A DNA stretch of 11,405 nt from Candidatus Lindowiibacteriota bacterium (GTDB taxonomy: Bacteria > Lindowbacteria > 2-12-FULL-62-27), in contig JAHFCY010000096.1 in NCBI GenBank assembly GCA_023249255.1, forward strand, positions 1-11,405, read 5' to 3'. The notes under the pieces were generated by a model. The model did no database searches. It was not told the DNA's origin and saw only the letters and a list, made by a program, of their open reading frames with translations. Positions 6,817 to 11,405 of the stretch are shown here, piece after piece. Made by a program: the position numbers and the translations under genes. Each line of letters opens with the position of its first letter. The first letter of the stretch is position 1.

Positions 6817-8302
6817 CGGGTTCACCTCCAGAGGATTTTTCGGCCGAATCGGTGTAGTCGGACAGCGGCCGGATGACATCGGACTGATTGCTGAATGCCG
6901 GCAGGAGCGGTTGCGGCGAGCCTTCGCAAAATTCTTTTAGAATGTGGTAACGAAACGCCCGGACGTTGAGGGCGTGTCGGCATGCCGCGCGGATGCGGTC
7001 TGTGCCGTGTTGATCCGCCAGTTGGAGAAGTCCGTGCCAGAGCCGCAGGGTCATGACTCCGCGGGATCGCATCGCCTCACGGGCCCACGAAAGCGGCTCA
7101 TTTCCCAGCCGACCGATCTTTTCGAGCAGGAATTTCTCATACTCGATCCGATCGTAGGGTTTTTGGCTTGGCGACATGCCGGTGTACGTGCTGACCGATC
7201 CTTCGGGTCTGCGCAAGTGCGTCACCAGAAGTTTGCCGGCCGGATCGTAGATGCGGACCAGCTTGAGCGTCCATCGCACTTCGACCTGTCGGCCGACAAA
7301 TCCCGGAACCGCGTAATAGGCCCGCCGAACCTCCACGAGTCCGTCTCGACCCACGCGATAGAATCCGAATTGAAAGATTTCGAACGGCGAGGCCGGCAGC
7401 GGCCGAAGCGCCGGGCGATCTTCTTTCTCGAACAACGCCTGCACCTGTTTCTTCGTCCGCCCGTGAATCCGCCACCGTGCCGTGCTCTGCTCCCAGCGGC
7501 TTAAAAATTCATTCTGTTCCTCCAGGCTCTCACATCGCCGGCCTTTGAGAACGTCCTGCACGTATTGGATTATCCTCTCCACCTTGCCCTTGTGCCGAGG
7601 CTCTCGGACACGGCACGGCAGAACCTCAAAGCCCATGTGCCGTGAAAACTCCGCATAGAGTCGATTGATCTTCGGGTCATAGAAGTCCGCCTTCTCCACG
7701 CCCGCCTTCAAATTGTCGATGACCACCGTCGACGGCACGCCTCCAAAAAACTCAAATGCCCGTTGATGGCACTGTACCCATTCTTCCTGCGTCTGGCGCC
7801 ACACCACCTCCGAGTAGTGTTTGCCGCTGTGCGACAGCGTCATCGCAAATAGATACGGACGGCGATAGACACCGGTCTTGGGATGACGCGTTGGCGCGCC
7901 CAATCCAAAATCGACCTGCGCCTCCTCGCCCGGGCGCGTGAGAATCCTGCCGACCCATTCCGGATGACCTTTCTTCAGCTGATGGATAAATCGCTTCACG
8001 CACTCGTAGCTGCCGGAAAACTTGATCTGCTGCAGGTCGTAAAAAATGCTCGTCCCAAGTTGCCCCGCGTCCAGCTTCTCCTGGATCATTTCTCGGTGGG
8101 GTTCACACTTGGATTGCGGACCTTTCGTGGTCGGATTCCCGGTGGTCGGGTGGGTCAGTTTGGATTGTCTGTTTTTTAGACAATTCCGGATGGTATTGCG
8201 GCTGATCCGGGTCTCACGGGCAATTTTACGTTTGCCCCATCCCATATCTTCATGCAGACGAACAATCGTTTCTTTCTGGCTCATACTCAGGTACTTTCCC
8301 AT
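6803..8302 (-). CDS. istA: IS21 transposase IstA
   Basis: A 499-aa DDE transposase. It has an N-terminal helix-turn-helix (about 8-45, KRKIARETRISRNTIRNCLK), a second DNA-binding region to about 115, and an RNase H-like catalytic core with D131 (QVDFGLG), D196 (VVIDNLK) and E242 (HKGKVERII). A beta-rich C-terminal domain follows (about 320-370, AYYAVPGFVGRQVEVRW). Start ATG 8302-8300 has AAGGAGG 8-9 nt upstream. This Shine-Dalgarno is paired in a hairpin (8311-8328), so expression may be limited. The gene overlaps istB by 14 bp. The catalytic triad is complete and the frame intact, so the element could be active. Family and role are confident. Confidence 0.93.
   Translation of the reverse strand: MGKYLSMSQKETIVRLHEDMGWGKRKIARETRISRNTIRNCLKNRQSKLTHPTTGNPTTKGPQSKCEPHREMIQEKLDAGQLGTSIFYDLQQIKFSGSYECVKRFIHQLKKGHPEWVGRILTRPGEEAQVDFGLGAPTRHPKTGVYRRPYLFAMTLSHSGKHYSEVVWRQTQEEWVQCHQRAFEFFGGVPSTVVIDNLKAGVEKADFYDPKINRLYAEFSRHMGFEVLPCRVREPRHKGKVERIIQYVQDVLKGRRCESLEEQNEFLSRWEQSTARWRIHGRTKKQVQALFEKEDRPALRPLPASPFEIFQFGFYRVGRDGLVEVRRAYYAVPGFVGRQVEVRWTLKLVRIYDPAGKLLVTHLRRPEGSVSTYTGMSPSQKPYDRIEYEKFLLEKIGRLGNEPLSWAREAMRSRGVMTLRLWHGLLQLADQHGTDRIRAACRHALNVRAFRYHILKEFCEGSPQPLLPAFSNQSDVIRPLSDYTDSAEKSSGGEPDEST
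6817..6829 (-). promoter_or_regulatory. istB ribosome binding site
   Basis: On the - strand GGAGGTG (6829-6823) lies 6 nt before the istB ATG, inside the last codons of istA. It decides the istB start over the longer in-frame reading and supports coupled translation. Confidence 0.75.
8135..8184 (-). repeat. IS right subterminal box and third site inside istA
   Basis: Inside codons of about residues 40-56 of IstA, the + strand holds GGGTGGGTCAGTT (8148-8160), the same core as the two terminal sites at this end. Next to it is GGATTGTCTGTTTTTTAGAC (8162-8181), the inverted counterpart of the box at 5966. The box forms a perfect 7-bp hairpin (ATTGTCT/AGACAAT, 7-nt loop, 8164-8184). Sites embedded in the transposase gene would give the right end the same three-site order as the left. 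Confidence 0.55.
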
Positions 8303-8310
8303 CGTTGTCG

Positions 8311-8328
8311 CCTCCTTTCAGAAGGAGG
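8311..8328 (-). promoter_or_regulatory. Hairpin sequestering the istA Shine-Dalgarno
   Basis: The - strand reads CCTCCTTCTGAAAGGAGG. CCTCCTT pairs perfectly with AAGGAGG (7 bp, 4-nt loop), and that AAGGAGG is the istA Shine-Dalgarno, 8-9 nt before the ATG. A TAAGAT box at 8337-8332 could be a -10; a transcript starting there would begin inside the 5' arm and escape the hairpin, while transcripts entering from outside would carry the whole hairpin. No good -35 is seen, so the promoter part is weak; the hairpin itself is plain in the sequence. Confidence 0.6.
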
Positions 8329-8352
8329 TCGATCTTACGTGGGATTCCCCGA

Positions 8353-8393
8353 GGGGTGGGTCAGTTCAACCCGTTCTTGGGTGGGTCAGTTCA
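8353..8393 (-). repeat. IS21 right terminal inverted repeat, two sites
   Basis: On the - strand this reads TGAACTGACCCACC (8393-8380), then CGGGTTGAACTGACCCACCC ending near 8354. It is the inverted counterpart of the left end, differing at one position in each main block. It lies about 50 bp upstream of the istA start codon, so any istA promoter inside the element would lie next to or within the transposase sites. Confidence 0.85.
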
Positions 8394-8523
8394 TCCGACC
8401 GCCGACAGCCAGTTGCGGAAATTGGGCAAGGATCAAATCAATGATGGACCTGAGGGTCTTTGCTTTCGTACGGTCCTGTGAGGCCAAATATTCCTCAACC
8501 GAATTGAATTTTGGGGACTTCAT
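8386..8523 (-). pseudogene. DUF1801 (YdhG-like) gene fragment cut by the IS
   Basis: A 45-codon frame beginning MKSPKFNSVEEYLASQ and continuing KAKTLRSIIDLILAQFPQL. This is the characteristic start of DUF1801/YdhG-like proteins (about 110-140 aa), which normally go on to a conserved W-x-x-P strand that is missing here. The frame runs through the flank into the IS end and stops at TGA in the terminal repeat, so the last codons are not native. The start ATG overlaps the TGA of the upstream membrane gene as ATGA, implying coupled translation of an original two-gene unit. The missing 3' part is not found on the other side of the IS. Family call is from memory of a short stretch, so moderate. Confidence 0.6.
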
Positions 8524-8843
8524 TTCTTTCCGATTGAATATCGCTCACGAATCACCAGCCAAATCTTCCGCGCGATGAATAGCGCGACCGTAGTCAGGAC
8601 AGCCGCCCCATATCCATACAGGCGATATGCGCCGAGCAATGCCGCAACGCCGGCGATGGCGAAGAATGCGCCTGAATACATCCAAAGTCCCGAAAGGACA
8701 ATTACAGGAACGCAGACAAACCGAACAAAGCCGGCGTACTCTTGAACTTCCGAAGCCGGACCGTAAATGTAACCGAGTATCGGAATGGTAATGATAATAT
8801 GAATCCAGCGAAGAATCGAACGTTTGGTGTCATTACTGATCAT
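8520..8843 (-). CDS. Small four-helix membrane protein
   Basis: A 107-aa protein with hydrophobic segments near residues 9-28, 38-57, 59-75 and 79-98, charged ends (MISNDTKRSILRW; RERYSIGKK) and no enzyme motif. The stretch IPILGYIYGPASEVQEYAGFVR is a pattern I have seen in small uncharacterised membrane proteins of various bacteria, but I know no function. ATG 8843 has an AAAGGGA sequence upstream at suitable spacing. Its stop overlaps the DUF1801-like start (ATGA), so the two were one operon. It reads away from the foldase gene across a 179-bp divergent region. Confidence 0.7.
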   Translation of the reverse strand: MISNDTKRSILRWIHIIITIPILGYIYGPASEVQEYAGFVRFVCVPVIVLSGLWMYSGAFFAIAGVAALLGAYRLYGYGAAVLTTVALFIARKIWLVIRERYSIGKK

Positions 8844-8984
8844 TTAATCCCTTTCCAGATGTGGATGTAAGGAATTTCGATTTTGTATCGACACCATCCA
8901 ATCAAAGACATGGGCGAATCTCAAGAGACGGATTTCTGCTTTCAGGGTGATTTTTTGGAATAGACACATCCAACAAGAGTGCCC

Positions 8985-9013
8985 TTGAAAAAATTCCTCC
9001 TGCCATTTACCTT
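8985..9013 (+). promoter_or_regulatory. Possible promoter of the foldase gene
   Basis: TTGAAA (8985-8990), a 17-nt spacer and TACCTT (9008-9013). The -35 matches the sigma-70 consensus at 5 of 6 positions; the -10 is weak. A start about 7 nt after it would fall within a few bases of the ATG at 9023, giving a leaderless or nearly leaderless mRNA, which fits the lack of any Shine-Dalgarno there. Tentative. Confidence 0.3.
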
Positions 9014-9022
9014 CTCCTGACC

Positions 9023-10489
9023 ATGTTTTCGTATCTTCGCTCCAAGATGAAGATCGTGTTCATCATTGTGGCGGCGGCGTTTCTCATTACGATCTTCGCT
9101 TTCTGGGGAATGGACGTCGATTCGTCCCGGACGCGCAGTCAGGCGGCCTTCACCGTCAACGGGGATGATATTCCGATCCGCGTTTTTGAGGACTTTGTGT
9201 CGAAGTATGTCCACCAGTACGGTGACAATGTCACGGAGGATGTGCGGAAGCACATTCGCAAACAGGCGGCCGAAGACCTCATCAGCCAGAAAATTCTCGA
9301 GCAGACGGCCAAAAAACTTGGCATCTACGCCACGACCGAGGAACTCAAGGGACATCTTCACGCCATGTTTCCGGACGAAAACACGTATCAGGTCTATCTG
9401 GCGCGGGCGGACGCCCGGTGGTGGCAGTACATGGAGGAGGACACCGTCAAGCGCATCCTCACAGCGCGGACGCGGTCGCTTCTGCACGACGGCGTGTGGA
9501 TTTCCGATCCTGAATGGAAAAAAATTCTCGGCGATCTTTATTGGGAGGCCGATGTCTCCCACATCCTGTTCAGGCCGGAGGATGAAGTCAGCGATTCCGA
9601 CATCGCCGAATACTACCGCCTGAACCGCTATCGCCTCCTGGAGCCGACCAAAGTCCGCACACGCCAGATCCTGTTCAAACTTGCGTCCGATGCGCCCGAT
9701 TCGGAAGTCCAGAAGGTGACGGAGCAGGCGAAGAAAATTCTGGAACTGGCCCGGGCCGGCAAGGACTTTGCGGCGCTGGCGCATAAATATTCGGAATCCC
9801 CGGACGCCGAAGAGGGCGGGGACATGGGATATTACAAAGCGGGCGACATGGTCAAGGAAGTGGACGACGTGGTGTTCAACCAGACCGTAGGCCAGATCAG
9901 CGACCCGGTCCGCTCCGAATTCGGCATGCACATTTTCAAACTCGAAGACAAAATCCCGGCGACAATCCGGCCGTGGTCACCGGAGCTGGCGCTTGAGCTT
10001 CGGTCCAGCGCCGTGACCGACACCCACTGGGAACTGTGCCGCCAGAAGGCCCGGCGGGTCCTTGAGATTCTCCAGAAATCCCCGGAACAATTCGAAATTC
10101 TGGCCAAATTCAACTCGCGCGCGAAATCGGCCAAAAACGGCGGACGGGTCGGCTGGGCGCCCCGCCTGATTTTTCCGAGCGACTACGACGCAAACCCTCT
10201 GATCGGAGAAATTTCGGTAGGGAACGCCGTCGAACGCGACATCAGCCGCCTTGCGTTTGAAACGCCCATCGGCGAGATTTCTTCAAAATTGGCAAAATCT
10301 TCTTTCGGCTGGCACATTGTCAAAGTCCATGGGAGGCGCGCCATCTCTTCAACGCCGCCCACCGATACCGACATGTCGATCGTCCGCCAGACCTACCTCC
10401 AGCTTCTCGGCGAACAATCGGTTTCCGACTGGCTGGACTCGATTCGGAAAAACGCGAAGATCGAGTATCACATCGATGTGGGAAGCTAA
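9023..10489 (+). CDS. PpiD/SurA-like membrane-anchored parvulin foldase
   Basis: A 488-aa peptidyl-prolyl cis/trans isomerase and chaperone, expected to be anchored in the inner membrane with its body in the periplasm, assisting folding of exported and outer-membrane proteins. Residues 10-29 form one membrane helix (IVFIIVAAAFLITIFAFW) after a short basic cytoplasmic start. A SurA_N-like helical chaperone region follows (about 43-160). A well-conserved parvulin domain spans about 211-308 (VRTRQILFKL, FAALAHKYSESPDAEEGGDMG, SEFGMHIFKLED). A second, degenerate parvulin domain spans about 341-437: it keeps GGRVGWAP and FGWHIVKVHG but has an altered first strand. There are two parvulin domains as in SurA, but the anchor is PpiD-like. 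ATG 9023 has no Shine-Dalgarno; upstream sequence is open only to a stop at 8948. Its stop overlaps that of the TPR gene. Family confident; symbol not assigned because architecture is mixed. Confidence 0.88.
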   Translation: MFSYLRSKMKIVFIIVAAAFLITIFAFWGMDVDSSRTRSQAAFTVNGDDIPIRVFEDFVSKYVHQYGDNVTEDVRKHIRKQAAEDLISQKILEQTAKKLGIYATTEELKGHLHAMFPDENTYQVYLARADARWWQYMEEDTVKRILTARTRSLLHDGVWISDPEWKKILGDLYWEADVSHILFRPEDEVSDSDIAEYYRLNRYRLLEPTKVRTRQILFKLASDAPDSEVQKVTEQAKKILELARAGKDFAALAHKYSESPDAEEGGDMGYYKAGDMVKEVDDVVFNQTVGQISDPVRSEFGMHIFKLEDKIPATIRPWSPELALELRSSAVTDTHWELCRQKARRVLEILQKSPEQFEILAKFNSRAKSAKNGGRVGWAPRLIFPSDYDANPLIGEISVGNAVERDISRLAFETPIGEISSKLAKSSFGWHIVKVHGRRAISSTPPTDTDMSIVRQTYLQLLGEQSVSDWLDSIRKNAKIEYHIDVGS

Positions 10490-11405
10490 AACTCCGTCTT
10501 GGCAAAATAATTCTGCTGGATGAAATTTTTCCGGGCCGCGACCGTGTCCAGGTAGGGGCTTTCGCCGTAGTCGGTGATGAGACTGTCGTAGAGTTTCAGC
10601 GCTTCGTCAAAATCCTGATAGCTGTAGATATGATCGTAAATTCCGGCAAGGTCGACGAGTGCGTCGTCGATGAATGGACTTTTCGGATAGGTCCGCATGT
10701 AATCGGCAAACTCTTCGATCGCGCGGTCGAAGGCGCGCGCGTTTAAAAACAGCCGGCCGATCCGGTAGGCCGCCTCCGGCGTAAAATATCCTTCCGGGTT
10801 GTACGAGATCACACCCTGGTAGGCCGAGATCGCGGCCAGCGTGTCGCCGGACAGCTCAGTCGCGTACGCCGCATAAAATCGAGATCCCCGCCCGAAAAAT
10901 TTATCGTCATACATCGACTTGAACCGTTTGATCGCGTCCTCGTAATTTCCGGAGGCAAGTTGAAGATGAGCGTTGACGAACTGGTAGAACGTCTCGACGA
11001 TCGACATATGAATTTTTTTGGCTTTCATGTCCTCGATCAATCCCTCCAGCACCTCCAGGGCCTGTTTGTAGAGGTTGCGGCGGGCGAGGGCCAACGCCTG
11101 ATGGTAGGCCGGCGGCGCGGTATCAATGCCGGGCGGAGTGTCAGGCAGAGGAAGCCGGTGAGTCGGATTCAGCAAATACGATCCTTTCGGAAACACATAC
11201 GTCAGGGAAAACGGCAGGGGATTGCGGCGGCGCTCCGCCTCTTCTGTGTCGCTTAACAATTCCGGCTCCGGATTTTTCGCCGGAAATCCAAGCTGGCCGT
11301 TCAGCATCTCCCAGATCAGCGGGTCGGAATAAGGCGAGCCGTAGGCCGTGTCGGGCGCGACCGTGCCGAGGCTGGCCCCCGCACCGCGACGCCTCATCTG
11401 CAACG
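10486..11405 (-). CDS. TPR-repeat protein, 5' end outside the window
   Basis: The frame is open to the right edge, so the N-terminus is probably missing. The first in-frame candidates (TTG 11403, ATG 11397) begin text (MRRRGAGASLG) with no signal peptide. About 305 residues are visible. The first 90 are a proline-rich, poorly structured stretch (PEPELLSDTEEAERRRNPLP). From about 98 on come tetratricopeptide-type helical pairs: LYKQALEVLEGLI, GNYEDAIKRFKSMYDD, GDTLAAISAYQGVISYNPEG, RAFDRAIEEFADYMRTYPKS, and QDFDEALKLYDSLITDYGES. The pattern of pairs ending in YP-KS-F/Y resembles BamD/CpoB-type periplasmic TPR proteins, which would fit the neighbouring foldase, but this is inference. It ends in TAG at 10486-10488, overlapping the foldase stop by 3 bp on the opposite strand, with no terminator between them. 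Confidence 0.8.
   Translation of the reverse strand, partial: LQMRRRGAGASLGTVAPDTAYGSPYSDPLIWEMLNGQLGFPAKNPEPELLSDTEEAERRRNPLPFSLTYVFPKGSYLLNPTHRLPLPDTPPGIDTAPPAYHQALALARRNLYKQALEVLEGLIEDMKAKKIHMSIVETFYQFVNAHLQLASGNYEDAIKRFKSMYDDKFFGRGSRFYAAYATELSGDTLAAISAYQGVISYNPEGYFTPEAAYRIGRLFLNARAFDRAIEEFADYMRTYPKSPFIDDALVDLAGIYDHIYSYQDFDEALKLYDSLITDYGESPYLDTVAARKNFIQQNYFAKTEF

Larger units (their letters stand above)
5895..8393 (-). mobile_element. IS21-family insertion sequence, complete-looking
   Basis: A 2499-bp element with the IS21 layout: a long DDE transposase gene (istA) followed by an overlapping AAA+ helper gene (istB), both on the - strand, with both frames open. Ends run TG...CA as expected for the family: the left begins TGAATTGACCCACC and the right, read inwards on the - strand, begins TGAACTGACCCACC. 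Each end repeats the TGACCCACC core in several copies, also usual for IS21. Length is typical. No direct target duplication is visible: left flank ...GGTCACC, right flank TCCGACC.... The neighbouring DUF1801-like gene is cut at the right end and its remainder is not found at the left. Ends and family are confident; the exact boundary could shift by a few bases because similar CGGCGGTC sequence lies just outside both ends. Confidence 0.88.

Noticed and set aside
6944-7504. Open frame on the + strand opposite istA (186 codons), and others at 7883-8578
   Set aside because: All lie antisense to the conserved istA frame, are arginine/proline-rich and show no family pattern.
8942-9931. A 329-codon open frame on the - strand opposite the foldase gene
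   Set aside because: It mirrors the GC-rich codons of a clearly conserved + strand parvulin gene, has repetitive Arg/His/Val composition and no recognisable domain.
1-11405. tRNA, rRNA, CRISPR array or riboswitch
   Set aside because: No cloverleaf-like run ending in CCA, no rRNA-like segment, no regularly spaced repeats and no long structured leader were seen on either strand.

Overview
The window reads as bacterial DNA, most likely from a Gram-negative organism. The rightmost genes look like envelope biogenesis: a PpiD/SurA-like parvulin foldase with an N-terminal membrane anchor, and a TPR protein encoded convergently with it. I cannot name a species or phylum. No RNA gene, CRISPR array or phage structural gene is visible.

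Layout. (1) Positions 1-5033 hold an accessory-looking cluster, all on the + strand: a HEAT-repeat protein cut by the left edge, a DUF1643-family protein starting on the base after the HEAT stop codon, a PD-(D/E)XK nuclease-fold protein 34 bp further on, and, after a 164-bp gap, a 559-aa protein with about eleven membrane segments that I do not recognise. The set lacks housekeeping genes and pairs a scaffold-like repeat protein with a nuclease-like one, so it could be a defence-type or mobile-element-associated module. That is inference. (2) Positions 5015-5762 hold a UPF0149/YecA-like protein with a C-terminal SEC-C zinc motif, split between two frames near 5255. (3) Positions 5895-8393 hold a complete-looking IS21-family insertion sequence (istA and istB on the - strand, TG...CA ends). 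Each end carries three TGACCCACC sites, and a hairpin covers the istA ribosome binding site. No target-site duplication is visible. (4) Positions 8386-8843 hold, on the - strand, a small membrane protein coupled by ATGA to a DUF1801-like gene that is cut off after about 40 codons by the IS. (5) Positions 9023-11405 hold the parvulin foldase (+) and the partial TPR gene (-), whose stop codons overlap tail to tail.

The right-hand part, from about 9000, is visibly richer in G+C at third codon positions than the left cluster; the membrane gene is the most AT-rich. With the broken DUF1801 gene and the missing duplication, this suggests that the IS sits at a rearranged junction between a conserved chromosomal segment and an acquired one. 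The most useful leads are the HEAT/DUF1643/nuclease/membrane cluster and the symmetric end architecture and translation-blocking hairpin of the IS21 element.
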